Notes: generated by a model from the letters alone, not told the origin. A DNA stretch of 64,000 nucleotides from Arthrobotrys musiformis (GCA_036971715.1 JAVHJL010000007.1:1798001-1862000), one strand, 5' to 3'. Counted from the first letter of the stretch, positions 25,222 to 36,837 are shown. A program made the numbers and translations.

Positions 25222-26484
25222 TTACTCCCAGAATTCTGGCAGCTCCTTTAACTCTGGGAATGCTTTAGCGGCTCGAGCCGGCAAACTGCGCGTAAAATCA
25301 ATCCATTGCTGCTTGCATTTAGAACACAATATGACGCCCCCGAATTGATAAATATCTTCGGCACCATATGAGGTCCGACGGATGCAATCCTGGCACTGAG
25401 CGGAGTCAGGACGCTCAAGGCATTCGGCCAGTCCATCATACATCAATCTTTCCTTCTGGGCGATCCACGCAGTGTACCGGTCTTTTTTGGCCGCCTGAGT
25501 GTTGGGTTCGACACGGTACCATAGATTGACGTTCTTCCGGGTCCCTGATACCACACTAGGGGTTTCGACTTTTCCGATCGTCAGGCCGTCCTCGATAAAT
25601 CGGTACCTTCTCATTGTCATATGGATAGTACCACCAAAGTGATGCACGAAATTGGTAATATGTATACACTCTGGTTCCCCCGCCAAAGCCGCCTCGATTG
25701 CCCATAGGACTTCGCGATACAAGTGAGTCGCTTCTAGACGTAGCTCGCCCCCGGCGTAAGCATAGAAGTTTGAAATCTCTCCTTCTGCTCTATGCTTAAA
25801 ATATGCGATAGAATCATAGAGCCCAAGAGCAATCTCGGACAAAATTTGAATCTGTTCCTCGCTATACCAATGCTTCGACAGGTCAATGTCGTTGGTCGCC
25901 AAAGCCGCAGCCATGGTAAGGCGAGCGGCGGCGTCGCAGTCTCTGTGGCGAAAGTAGTCTTTGGGAGAAAATCCAAGGGCATTCGTATAACGTCGGAATA
26001 ATTCAGAATTAGTTTTGGCGCTACTCGCTTTCTCCGATGTCCCCATGAAAAAGGCACGGACTTCGCGGCCCATACGTTCATGGACTGGAGTGCCGCCGAA
26101 GACAATATCAATCTGCGTTTGAAGGTTATATCCTAAAACATCATCGGTTTCTTCAGGACGGAATAAATCCCCACGGAACTCGCAGGCGAACTGAGAAATC
26201 AAGATCCGCGCGAATGCGATGTAGCGGTCCCAGTTTGACCAAGCCGGAATTACACAGCGAATATACTCCCAACCGGTGTTAATAAGCTCAGCTTTCACTT
26301 CTTCAGAAAGGCCAGTAAAATTTGCCAGGTCGTTCTTCAACTCTTCGGGGTAGAACCATCGAGACTTTTTGAGAGTGACAGCGGAGTCCGCTGGTCGAGG
26401 GCCGGAGGCTGAATCGACCCCAGTCGCGGAAGAGGTGGAGATATCGATAGTCATGGTGCAGGCTTTAATTCTAGAGGCTTGCAA
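25222..26484 (-). CDS. ABA3-like sesquiterpene synthase (alpha-ionylideneethane synthase family)
   Basis: A single intact frame of 420 residues with a possible internal start at residue 11 (MTIDIST). It matches, by recollection of the family, the Botrytis cinerea BcABA3 type: WEYIRCVIPAWSNWDRYIAF, CEFRGDL, SELFRRYTNALGFSPKDYF, RHRDCDAAARLTMAAALATN, YKHRAEGE-like AYFKHRAEGEISNFYAY, NFVHHFGGTIHMTMRRYRF and LTIGK. BcABA3 converts farnesyl diphosphate to alpha-ionylideneethane, the first dedicated step of fungal abscisic acid synthesis, and lacks the usual DDxxD terpene-synthase motif; none is evident here either. The C-terminus has two CxxC pairs (CQDC, CSKC) that could bind a metal. Length fits the family. 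The P450 and dehydrogenase genes of the abscisic acid cluster are not in this window, so the final product is open. No introns are needed. Confidence 0.85.
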   Translation of the reverse strand: MQASRIKACTMTIDISTSSATGVDSASGPRPADSAVTLKKSRWFYPEELKNDLANFTGLSEEVKAELINTGWEYIRCVIPAWSNWDRYIAFARILISQFACEFRGDLFRPEETDDVLGYNLQTQIDIVFGGTPVHERMGREVRAFFMGTSEKASSAKTNSELFRRYTNALGFSPKDYFRHRDCDAAARLTMAAALATNDIDLSKHWYSEEQIQILSEIALGLYDSIAYFKHRAEGEISNFYAYAGGELRLEATHLYREVLWAIEAALAGEPECIHITNFVHHFGGTIHMTMRRYRFIEDGLTIGKVETPSVVSGTRKNVNLWYRVEPNTQAAKKDRYTAWIAQKERLMYDGLAECLERPDSAQCQDCIRRTSYGAEDIYQFGGVILCSKCKQQWIDFTRSLPARAAKAFPELKELPEFWE

Positions 26485-28490
26485 ATAACTATAAGGAGGG
26501 AGGGTTCCCGTAGGATGATATATATTGATACTTCGGATGAGGAAAATGAAGATATTGCCAGAATGTTTTGGCTAGAAGATTGGGGGTCTTGAACGGGTCT
26601 GTAGGCCGGATTTTATAACAGGATTTCTCGGATACCAAATTTTAGCAAATGACGGTGACAGCTTATAGTCAATGTCATAGCTATCTTCAAGTCGAATGAT
26701 CGTATGAGACAGTATCCTTTCAATTTTCCAAAGGCGGCAGTAAGGCCTCCAGGGCCTGCGCCGTCAACCGTCCCGCGTGGAATGCTGCCTTTCTCGGTTT
26801 GATTCGTGAGGCCGTACATATATGCATGCACATGCGTATGGGCGTCTAGTCTGGTCTCACGCTCGCCTTTGTGTAATGTAATTTACTCAGATGTCTAGGG
26901 ACTGTCGCCGGTCAGCAGACGTGCTCGGACTGGCACCAGGATACTGTTAGTATTAATCTCACGGGGCCCTAAGACCACCCTATTCTCCCGGTGCACTACA
27001 CTGCATATGCAGACGTCTAGAAACGTACATGCATACAGATGTGTACGTTATATAACGTTATAACATTCATTATCAATTTAATGCTAGAATCTGTGTTGGT
27101 GTCATATGTATATGCATAGTATACGTCATAGACGCCGCGAGATCGCTGTTCGGGGCCACCCGCAGAATGTGAAGTCGAATCACGTGATCGCCCTTAGGCT
27201 GCGAAGGAGAGACATCTTGCAGCGATAGAATTCCATCATTTCGATATTCCCATCCGGTCTTAAAAACGCTCTCTGTGTAACATTTATGATATCGGGAACA
27301 CGGTTGCGATTGAGATTCGATCTGGATATCCAAATATGTTCATTTTTTTCACTGCTTGGATCGTGTTTTCCAGGGCCGGCGCCGGCCGTCAGCAAAATGT
27401 TTGGGAATCAATTTATATATACGCGGTTTCTGCGCTTGCAGCGAAAACATGAAGGCCCATGGCCAGTTTTCAAGAAAATATGAAACGCGGTAGTAAAAGT
27501 GCTAGTCTCGAGACTGATAAAAGTTTGGGAATGAAAGAATGTTCCACCGTACTGATTGTCCGCCATTGTTTCGTTGGAATGGCTTTTAATCTGAAGGGGG
27601 GGTTGCGAGAAAAGGCGGTACTATGACAACTCTGCTTGTCGGGGCCATATGTATGTACGTCGGGGGGGCCCCATTAGTATACTAGGAGTTAGCCTCGAGA
27701 CTAGTCGACTACTATAGGCGCTCCTGAGGTAGAGACTAGTAGTAGCTGTATCTGCGTAATATTGTAGTAGCTATACCCTGTAAAACGGAAGTAAGCTACG
27801 GGGTAGATCTCGATGTCTCGAATCTATATTAAATATTCATTGGCTTAAGCAATATCACCGTCAATTTGCACGGAGTCTTGACCGTTGGGCCATGGGCATT
27901 GTATCGTTTGCTTGTCGATAATTTCTAGAAATGAATCTCAAATCTAGGAGCTTGAGTCTCTCTAGCGGTATGCGCAGCGCAGGGCGAGACGGCGGAAAAC
28001 CGGGCAGATGGTAGCGCTAAACTCATAGATTTGCGAAGCGTGGGGTCGGCTGCCCGAGCTTTTATTGACGCTTTTTAACCGCGCAACGTTCGGTGATATT
28101 AATATATTATTGGGTCCATAACCAATTGACACGAAAGATCCGCCATATAATTGCCTTATATATACGACGAGATTTGAATACATTTACAGGGTTATCTAGC
28201 CCTCATACTGCCTCAAAACTTCGAAACCACACTCCCAGATTACCCAAATATCAAAGATACACCTGCACTCACGATCGAAAAGACAACAAAACCCCCTTAC
28301 GACTTATAGAACTACGCCGCTCTATAAAAAACCCCGTCGCCAAGTTGTTGTACCATGACGGCACCACCAAACAGCTTTCATCTCGTCCTCTGCGGCGCGC
28401 ACCATGCAGCTACAGATTCGTGGTTTTTCGGAGATTTTGTCGGCCTCTGTAGTTTGTTGAAGAAGAATGGAGTTGGTGGGGATTTCGTGT
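26485..28490. other. Gene-poor AT-rich stretch
   Basis: About 2 kb with only short unconvincing frames. It contains a perfect 14-bp palindrome (acgttatataacgt, 27045-27058), repeated tagtag/ctagt-type words near 27690-27770, and G/C homopolymers near 27661-27671. No gene supported. Confidence 0.5.
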
Positions 28491-28512
28491 TAGGATCAGG
28501 AGATCATCGATG

Positions 28513-28633
28513 ATGTGTTGATGTGTTGGATCATCTTGTGTAGTAAACGGTAGTATTAATTATTAAGATAATCAATAGAGCTATAGAGCAAGATGAGAAG
28601 AGAATCCTTCTCTTTATATTTATCATCAACATC
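28513..28633. repeat. Possible solo LTR or repeat with inverted ends
   Basis: An AT-rich tract starts TGTTGATG and ends CATCAACA, giving an 8-bp perfect inverted terminal repeat with TG...CA ends, about 120 bp long, followed by a CTTCTTCTT-rich tract. This resembles a Copia-type LTR, but no target-site duplication and no retrotransposon coding are visible. Confidence 0.3.
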
Positions 28634-28715
28634 AACCTCCTCTTCTTCTTCTTCACCACATAGTGGCGATAACATTTCGTTTCTTGTTATCCCGTAGATG
28701 AGTATTTTGCCAACT

Positions 28716-28747
28716 AGACACAGTAGTATCTAGTTTACGAGATAATT
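28716..28747 (+). repeat. Fragment of a dispersed repeat (copy B)
   Basis: Matches 3863-3895 over about 32 nt with transition-type differences (agcatctgg versus agtatctag). It sits about 80 bp beyond the LTR-like tract, so both may belong to one decayed element. Confidence 0.4.
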
Positions 28748-28774
28748 GCCAACCCCACGGCTCCTGACTGTATA

Positions 28775-30606
28775 ATGTTTGGAACCTTCCGAGAGTCGAC
28801 GAAAGCCATAGTGGCGTACACCAAAAACCAACACCAGACGAAATCGCCATTCTATGCGCAGATTAAGGCGGCCGACACCCGTTCGTATGTATTGAACTGG
28901 CTAAAGGGGATTTCACTCGAAGCGCAACCGGGCGATACCGTCAGCGTTTGGCTTTTTTCACTCGGCAACAGCGAAGGTTTAGCTCTAGGGGGTACGTTTT
29001 AGACCCAAGCAAGTTGATCAAGGCCACAAAAGAGTTCAGAAACGGCGTTCAGGTTAACATCGCTTTCTCCACTTGCCACTCAAGCAAATTTGCTCGGGCA
29101 TACTCGAAATGTCCTCGAAATTGCCACAATACCCAATGTGCGACCGAAGAACTTCCGTGGGCGCACCATGAGACAGGAATCTTGCGACGGCGGAACAGCG
29201 GATTTATTCAAGCCATGGTCAGCTCTTTAACAGAGAAATGGTTGGCAAACCAGGGCTACTACCTTGCGCAACAGTGGAATGTTGCAAACCATAAGGAGTA
29301 TACCAGAGACCAGGTTCAGCGAAAAGCATGCAATCCAGAAGAAGTGGCAGTGCCCTATTTTTTTTAGAGGCGGCGTGAATATCACCAATATTGCGCAAAA
29401 CATTTTATTCAGAGACTTCAAAGACGTCGCTTACAATCCTCGCTCTGTCTCGAGAAGAGGGAGGACGGAATGGCCCCTTACGGATGACCCAGTTGTCCAA
29501 AAAATTGGCTCAGTCGAAGGCTACCGGTCGCCAAGAGCAGTCAGATATGAAGTAGTCGCCAAGATGGAAAAGCTTTTTGCGCCTTTTGCCAGCCGGGGTA
29601 GCCGTGGAATTCCCCAATGTGACTGGAACTTTGCAACATCAGCCACAACATCATGGGCTGAGGATACCGCCGAAATAAACCGCGCAGTATACGCCCTTTA
29701 TATGCGTGCGAGACTACAATCCGCAATTGGGATATTGTGTTCTCGCTTTCCTTGGACGGCTACCTTGACCCAACAAAGGTGTTCGTGCACCCGGTGCCTG
29801 TGAACTGCTCCGAAAGAGAGGGCAGAGCCTTTTGCCAGTATCTCTGAACCCTTGAAGCAATTTCGGACTTGGAAGAAGCTGTATTGCAATGGCCGGCTGC
29901 CATTAGCCAAGATTTCAACTGTTTCGTCACACTCTTGCTTCGGTGGCTTGCAATTGTCGTCATTCGAGGAATAAACGTCCCATTAGTCAAGATCTTTAAC
30001 TACATCTTAGACTCAGAATAGCTCGGTGACGCCCAAAAAGAGAGCCTGAAGCACACTGAAACGATCTACGCCCAGGATATACTTGATTGTCGTATGCCTG
30101 ATATCAACAAAGTAAACCGGCATCAATCTCTTTAGGTTTTTCTTGCCCAAGCAGCCAGTTCCGGATGCCGGAAAGGTCGACAGCCTCTCGCTTTTAGAGA
30201 GACTCAATCACGAATTTATAGGAGACTTTGCCTATCACGAGGAGTTCAATAAGCTCTGTTTCGACTGGGACGATTCGGTTTTGGCTTTGCGGAGGGAAGA
30301 CCGATGGGTGGATCTATTCGCTAAATTGAAAGATTTGGTCCCTTTGGAAGTTCATCTGGGCGAGGAGGAGTGCACCGAAAATCGAATATTTCGTGCTCGA
30401 TATGAGGTTCCACTTAGTCTCATTTTCAAACGCCACAGGGGGGTGCGCTGCTGGTACTACTGCGGCAGAAGCCATAGTTTCAATTGTCAAGCAGTAAATC
30501 TAATTCTGATGGCGCATATGGCCAAGATAAAAACGATCATGAAAATATTCCACTATATCTTGAGAATATTCCAACGAGAATTGCAACGCTCGCCAAGATA
30601 ATATAA
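28775..30606 (+). pseudogene. Broken caspase-like (clan CD-type) gene with several frameshifts
   Basis: Consecutive frames read like one protein broken by shifts. Frame 1 gives IKAADTRSYVLNWLKGISL and GDTVSVWLFSLGN, then jumps at a G5 run (28989-28993) into a frame giving YVLDPSKLIKATKEF, VQVNIAFSTCHSSKFA and FIQAMVSSLTEKW. It jumps again at a T8 run (about 29359-29366) into FFRGGVNITNIAQNILFRD and WPLTDDPVVQKIGSVEG. Weaker downstream pieces follow: YNPQLGYCVLAFLGRLP, LDPTKVFVHPVPVNC, KVDSLSLLERLNHEFIGDF, ENIPTRIATLAKII. The pattern hhVxhLGH-like then S-T-C-H-S resembles the caspase-like protein family expanded in some ascomycetes, but the His element is not clear. At least three shifts plus in-frame stops argue for a pseudogene; sequencing errors in homopolymers could explain the first two. 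The family call is tentative. Confidence 0.55.
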
Positions 30607-31580
30607 CATTATTGAAGGGATAAAAGCTAATTGTAAGGTGGCCTCGCCCCCGCCGCAGCCTCGGCGACCCCTCCTTGGCGCCTATTCAGCGCCTTTATGT
30701 CTTTATGTAACTATGGGCTATTGTACGCATATCAATGGACCTCCTTTCTGAATATATCCTGGACGTCCCCGTCTGGAAACGAGGCGAACGGGTTACGAGT
30801 TGTCGTAGTGTTGTACTTTTGTTGGGAACAGGGCAAATATTGTTACCAGACTGCCACCATGCACCAGATGCCCAGACTCCCACTAAATTTATAAAGTACT
30901 CTCAGCTTCAGCCTTACGTAAGGCCGAGACCGTGAGGCTGGTCTCAGCCATGTGATTGATGCGCTCCCTGTATTGCAATGTAACGTATGATACGTATACA
31001 GATAAATTGATGCTAAATCACCTTGAGGTGAGACTTGGCATCCTCCACCGCGAGACCAGCATCCTCCGGCTCGTGATAAAATTCAATTATTTGTAGACTT
31101 AATTCAACACACTGTGTAGCATTTATGATACTATAGACACGGTTGGTATTCGACTTTGATAGTTAGACACATGTGGAGAGATAAGACGTTAATTCTCTGA
31201 CTAGTTGAATTGTGGTTTTATGGTCACCGTCGTTGGAGGTTGGAGGAAACACTAAAGAAAAGTGTTTCGAAATCGAAAGAGTTTATATACAATTTCTGTA
31301 CATATCGATATATACAGGCGCTCCAAGCAACAATGTCAAGAACTAGTTTTCAAGAATGAACCTCAGCGAAAGCGTAGAAAAGAAAATAACAGTGCTACGC
31401 TATTTACCTGTTACGACAGAGACGTGTTTAATTAAACGTTCTTGCGACGAAACAAGGGGTTTTCGTTTTCAACTTAGCGCACTGCCCACCTGAAATTTTG
31501 AAAGAAGGGCCATTGTTTTTTAGGAGCCAATACTTCAGCCATCGATCCGCGACCGGTTTTTGAATACAATAAGGTCTTCA
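30607..31580. other. Intergenic, no gene recognised
   Basis: AT-rich; short frames at 30697-30935 have no partner or domain. It may carry the 3' end of the minus-strand gene at 31581. Confidence 0.5.
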
Positions 31581-32521
31581 CTAATACGAGTCTGCATTTT
31601 CCTTGCGGCAATTAGATGAGCCTCTGATAGGTCGGCTTTTCGCCCCAGTCCCTGATTTGTCGAGGACACAAGTTCCCCGAGAGCCCGGGATTCCAACTCT
31701 ATCAAGTTGGCATTTATAGCCTTCCGGACATTTGGGTGCGTTTTGGGTTGCCCCTCCGCATTTCATTGTTGGGGCGGCAGACTTGACGGGTTCGGACGAT
31801 TTGACAGTACTAGTTTTGGGTTTGACAGTTTTGGATTTGACGGGTTCCGGTTGTGGTTCCGGTTCTGGTTCGGGCTCGGGTTCGATGATCTTGGGCTTGA
31901 CTTCGGGTTCGCGTTCGGGCATCTTGATCCCGTTAACGCGTTTTCTCAAGCAAACGCCACCGTAGCGCTCAACCCCATTGGTCGGATATGTGCACACGGC
32001 ATCACTGTCTTTACACGGGGCTTCAAACTGGGGATAGGTCCCTCCACATCTTTGAAAAGCTGTCGAGTACGACCGGCCCACCTTGAACTTGTAAACACAG
32101 AATCCAGCCATGCCCTCAATAGGGACATGACAGCGCCAATCCTTAACTCCTCCGCAAACAACTTCTTGATCCTTGGCGCACACGGTAGGCTATTTTCAAT
32201 ATCATTGTTCGTTAGGTCTGGGCTTTGGGACTGGCGCCACAGTGTAGGCTTGTAACCGTGTTTGCTTTAGAACTTACAACTGAACTGTTGCTGATTGCAC
32301 AAGTTCCGTAAATGTTATCTGGGGCTGCATCCGCCAAAGGTTTGCATACCCAGCCGTCGAAACATGGAAGCTGGTCATTCACAGTACACCACATGGGCTG
32401 TTTTTAACACCGTTATGTTAGCAACTACTCTAGGGACTCTTAGTTATACTCAGTCAGTACGCACAGCCGCTTTGGCGGCAACCAAGCCAGTCATAGACAT
32501 CATCAGAATTATTCCCCTCAT
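31581..32521 (-). CDS. Secreted Cys-rich protein with Pro/Glu repeat linker, 3 exons
   Basis: Proposed exons (minus strand): 32521-32465, 32397-32278 and 32189-31581, giving 261 residues in phase. Exon 1 is a signal peptide (MRGIILMMSMTGLVAAKA). The mature part starts with Cys-rich sequence (PMWCTVNDQLPCFDGWVCKP, then VCAKDQEVVCGGVKDWRC), continues with further paired cysteines, a charged linker containing an EPEPEPEPQPEP run and a Lys/Thr/Ser stretch (KSKTVKPKTSTVKSS), and ends with another cysteine motif (CGGATQNAPKC, GYKCQLD, GTCVLD). The final motif has CBM1-like spacing but lacks the aromatic face, so binding is not claimed. Intron 1 (67 nt, GTGCGT donor) and intron 2 (88 nt, GTAAGT) have branch-like sites. 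The function is unknown; it could be an effector or a wall-associated protein. Confidence 0.7.
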
Positions 32522-34958
32522 TTTGGTGGGCCCTTTTGACGATAGGTTGGGAATACAATACAATAGAGTCTGGTAAACTTGCTATATAGCAAGTTGTTAA
32601 GGAATTCGAAGGCAGGTCGATGGATGGGTGTTTGTGACAGTGGTAAGAATCGCAGGAAGTTGCGACGAATTTATACTTATTTTAGCTAGGAGTTATAACG
32701 GAGCATCACCTATATCGTAAAAAACCTCCATTGTAATTTTGATAGCATCGGCTTTGTTATTGTCCACCCGGGCACAGATAAAGAAGGGGAAAGCGGATCG
32801 CCATGTCAGTTGCCTGATAGTACAGTTTGTAAGAAGGTTATCGGTTTAAGCTTAAAGTTCCGAGTATCTAGAAAGTCGTTCTGCAAAAGATGTTCCAGGC
32901 TGATGAACCTCAAAGCGGGAATTCGATATTCCACGATCAGGTAGTTGTATCGGGACTGGAAATCCATGGTATTCTTAAGCCCGCGCTGATAGTCGACATG
33001 CATTGTGATCATGTTCTAAGCTCAGTCGGCTAATTTCTACCAATTTTGAGGCAGGAAACATAGGCTAGAACAAAGCTTGGCATCCGCTTCCAAACAGTGG
33101 TTTTATTGAATGCCCTCTTATACTTACCTAGCGAATCGGCTGACCCATCAATGTTAATGTAGAGGAGTTGGTGCTGTTATGAACCTCATTGTAACACCGT
33201 GAGGCAGAATGCGGTAGGGCCATGCGTGTATCGGATAATGGAACCACGTCGCTGAATCCTGTACCGCAATCGTCGGATACAATATCTGCAAAGAACATTT
33301 AAGGTTGATCTTGCAGAAAATTAGGCTTTCCCTCCGCTTTGGTATGTGCGCTTGTGTAACTTCATCCGTATACGGATCTTGGAACGATCGAGTTAAGTTC
33401 TTGGTGGGGTTTTGTGGAACAACGAGCTTGGGGCTGATTTTCGGGGGCGCCAAATATGATTGGCCCGTTACCCGTCGTGGTACCGAGGCCGCCTTACGGC
33501 CGACTAGCCCAATGAGCGCTGCAGCGCTGGTGCTAATTCAGGACCTGAATTTCATGCAGCGATCTCTAGACGAGGGCCTGAACAAGAGGCTTACACGCTG
33601 TCGGCAACCATCTTAGCCCACAATGTTACAATTATACATCTATTATTATAATATCGTTCAGCGATTTCTTCAAATTCGATTAATCCCGCGAACAATGCCT
33701 GCAACTAGTAAGCTTGCCAAGTACGCATCATGATATCAAAGTCAAAACCGACATATGATTTCCATGTTCGAAATCAGAACAGCGCAGATGTATCGCACGT
33801 TTAAGCTTTTATTATCTTTTTCTTAGCTGCGTTGGTGCGCCTCGTTCCGGATCCGGTCCATGGCCCAGGCCGTTAGGGTGCCCCCTTTCCAAGGAAAATG
33901 CTTTCACGATTGTGAATTACATGAGATCTCTGAAACAAATGGATAGCCCACTAGGATCCGATTCCCTATTCGCTTCAAGTACTCGGTTGTTGATTGTTCG
34001 GGGTAGCGATAGTTCCCAAATTCTAACCAAAGTACTTACTTAAGTACTTATAGAAGTGCATTTCTTATGATCATGAGCACTTTTGTTCTGATCGTTTGAT
34101 GAAGCACCCAGCAACACAAATTTGACCTGATGTGCCTGCTACAAGGCCAGGACTTCGCGGCTTGCGAGCCCAGCTGGGACGGAGACTTTTCATGAAGGGA
34201 TAGCTTGATAGTTCGGGATTTTCTGAAATATAGAATTTAAATTCCTTTTAAGTGCATATATTAAATCAGCCTTTTAAATATTAGCAATAAATTTAAGTCT
34301 TTAATTCAGGGTTGTTCTTTTTTTTTTGTCTAGTTTCCCTTAGGGTAGGTTTGTCTCGTACATTAGGGCTGACCGAAGCTTGAGGTTGCGGTATAATGCA
34401 TGTATATATACGTATACATTGAGAGTAAAAAGTTTTGTCCCGCAGGATGCACTGCAGGGTGGTTACCCTCAAGCTGGACACGCGGGTGCACCGGTGTATT
34501 ATGGGTGTACAAGGCTTCTCGCTTTGTGTCGAAGCCCGAGTTTTGAGGTATAGAAGATACGTGTCTAAGGAAACTGCTGTTTACATGTTTACGAATGGAT
34601 CCAGGGTCAGAAGTTGTTTCGCCAGCATGTCGAGTAATTGACGAGGTCTGAAGCTCCCCGTCTGTAAAAAAATATTTCCTATTATCCTCGCCTTTTCCCT
34701 TGTCACTGTAATTCTTTCGTTTTTCTATTTTTATCGACTAAACCCCGGTGAGCCTTATCTCGTAAAGTGAAAGCCGCTGCGGATGGCTGTATCGAATTTC
34801 CTCCACCGCCCGTAATATTTATAAACACCCACTTTTACTAATTCCGTTATCCTGCAAGACAGATTCCTTCACGATCGAGGCTTCCAAACCCAAGCAGGCC
34901 ATAAAAACGTAACAGGTCCAGACCTACTCTTCCGTCAAACAGTGCCTCGTTATGGCAC
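32522..34958. other. Intergenic, no gene recognised
   Basis: About 2.4 kb without convincing coding. The frames at 33154-33453 (-) and 33305-33616 (+) overlap each other and carry no known motif. A T9 run lies at 34318-34327. Confidence 0.5.
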
Positions 34959-36389
34959 TCAGTAATCCGCAACGTCGGGATGTATATAGAATGCTATGGC
35001 AATAATGGCATACCTAGATTGCAATTTTCGTTAGATAATCATCGTGATGAAACGAGACCGATTACCCAGCTAGGTACTCACGTGCCGAGCAGCAGAAAGC
35101 CCTCAAAGTAGTTGCTCCGCCCCTCTCGAACCAAACAGTGCACTACTACAGCCGACATGGCTAGCACCACCGTCTGGAAAAAATCGAAGCGTAACGACAT
35201 CGGCCTTCCAATAATCCAGCCCGAGGTGACCAAAAATGGAATAACAAAGAGGGCAATCTGTAGAGTGCTCCCAACTATCAACCCCAAGGCGAAATTAATA
35301 TTCCCCTTCCCGGCCTGGTTGACCACTGCTACAAACTCGCCTGCGTTGCCCACGATTGGGACAATGATAAGGCCAATGAAAGCTCTGCTCACCCCCAATT
35401 CTTCAACAGACCCGTCGACGCTGTCCAGAAGATTATCTGAGCGGACAGATACACCAATAGTAGAGAGTATAAGAACAAAACCAGCGGCCCAAGGATCAAG
35501 TTCCGGGGCTTCCTCTGACTCTGCCTGGCTGGAATCGGCAAAAATATCTGCGTGGGTTCTGAGTTGGAAAAAAACATATACAGAGTAGAAAACGAGGAGG
35601 AGGATAGCGGTTATACGGGACAGCGTCAAGATATAAGAATTCTCAGTGCCCTTTCCTGAGAGTGATTCCGCGCTGTTTAATTGGAGATCCGCAAAATAGC
35701 CAGCGGATGGAAGTACGAGAGATGCCGATGTAATTATCATCAACGAGGACATTATGGAGGTCAAGTCCATGTTGAATTTTACCTCTTTGTCCTTGCAACC
35801 GGCGACGAAAAGGCAGCTACCCAATATCTCGATGATTGTTAGCAATGAACGGAACAGGTGAAATGACGGAATATCTATACCAGCAGGGTCCCTGATAGTA
35901 TACTTCCCACCATACTGGATTGCACAATTCGGAATTCCTCTTGGCGCAAGGCTGTTACACCGACCTAAAGGTCCGTAGTTAGAACAGATGGCTGAATAGT
36001 ACAGCGTAAGAGCTTACAATGATTTCTACTGCGTTACCAAAGGCCGCCATGAGCAATCCCCCAATTACTTGTCCTATACTTGCTGAAAGCTGCTCTGTGG
36101 ACCAGGACAGTAACTCTGCAAGCGGGAACATGGCGAAAAAACTGAGGGCAAAAACAGCCGCCGGATTCCACCCCCTCGCCGCCGCAATGACGGAGAGAGG
36201 AGTGAGAACCAAGAGAACATTTGCTTTGGAGCAACAAAGTGTTGCCTTCACGGTATGATAAACATAGCGTGGGATCGTGAGTCGGGGTCGAGGGTAGCTG
36301 GCCACTTCTCCAGTCAACGGAGCGTTTCCGCTCGCTGGAGAAGTCCCTTCAGGCCCATCAGGAGATACGCCCCAAGCCAGAAATGCCAT
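34959..36389 (-). CDS. Vacuolar Ca2+/cation-H+ exchanger (Vcx1/CAX type), paralogue 1
   Basis: Predicted to move Ca2+ into the vacuole against H+. Proposed exons (minus strand): 36389-36018, 35964-35881, 35827-35082, 35013-34959, giving 418 residues with matching phases, a normal length for fungal Vcx1-like proteins. The first alpha-repeat has GNAVE (residues 118-122). Exon 2 reads VGVTALRQEEFRIVQSSMVG. The second alpha-repeat reads PIVGNAGEFVAVV, a variant of the usual GNAAEH: the acidic residue is kept but the His is replaced by Phe. Hydrophobic segments alternate with an acidic loop (SSQAESEEAPELDP). The C-terminus ends YAIIAIAFYIHP. This is the most conserved of three paralogues. It is divergent from paralogue 2, sharing a 450-bp promoter with CCAAT-bearing repeats. 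Substrate range beyond Ca2+ is not predictable. Confidence 0.9.
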
Positions 36390-36480
36390 GGTATGTACCT
36401 GGAGTGTGTGTTCACAAGTTTAAAACTCGAAATTCGAAAACGAGGCCTGCAGAGTTGTGGGCATTCACGACATTTTGATT

Positions 36481-36606
36481 CAGGAGAGTTTCCGATTGGT
36501 CCCTAGCCGGGAGCCATATATAGCAAGATTGATGCAGGAGCGATTCCGATTGGCTGGGAAGCGAGATTTCTATTGGTGGTTTTCATTCAGGAGAAATTCC
36601 GATTGG
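36481..36606. promoter_or_regulatory. Three 19-bp CCAAT-box repeats in a divergent promoter
   Basis: The word CAGGAGNNNTTCCGATTGG occurs at 36481-36499, 36535-36553 and 36588-36606, spaced 54 and 53 bp apart. Each ends in ATTGG, an inverted CCAAT box. They sit between the divergent starts of exchangers 1 (36389) and 2 (36838). A further TATTGGTGG lies at 36571. CCAAT boxes bind the HAP complex in fungi; its action here is inferred. Confidence 0.65.
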
Positions 36607-36837
36607 CCGAAAGCTCCGGCATGACGCGTCACACAGAAATTGATCAGAGCGGAATGCAACATCATATGCGAAAGTTTCTTGGCTCCAGAGGCTCGATCTT
36701 TGAATACCAAGCCAAGGAGAGTACAAGGAGAGTATGTACTTAACGAGGTAATAAAAGTTGGGCGCCCAGAGCCCTCAAAATTGTATTTCCATTCGTATGT
36801 CTTTGTGACAATCGCAAGGGAACAAATACTACCTTCA

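Noticed and set aside
28093..28452. 119-codon basic frame
   Set aside because: Arg/Lys-rich composition in AT-rich spacer, no motif, no start context.
31707..32255. 182-codon plus-strand frame
   Set aside because: Antisense shadow of the Cys-rich secreted gene; the Gly/Ser/Phe repeats mirror the EP and KS tracts.
33154..33616. Overlapping 99- and 103-codon frames on opposite strands
   Set aside because: Mutually exclusive, no recognised features.
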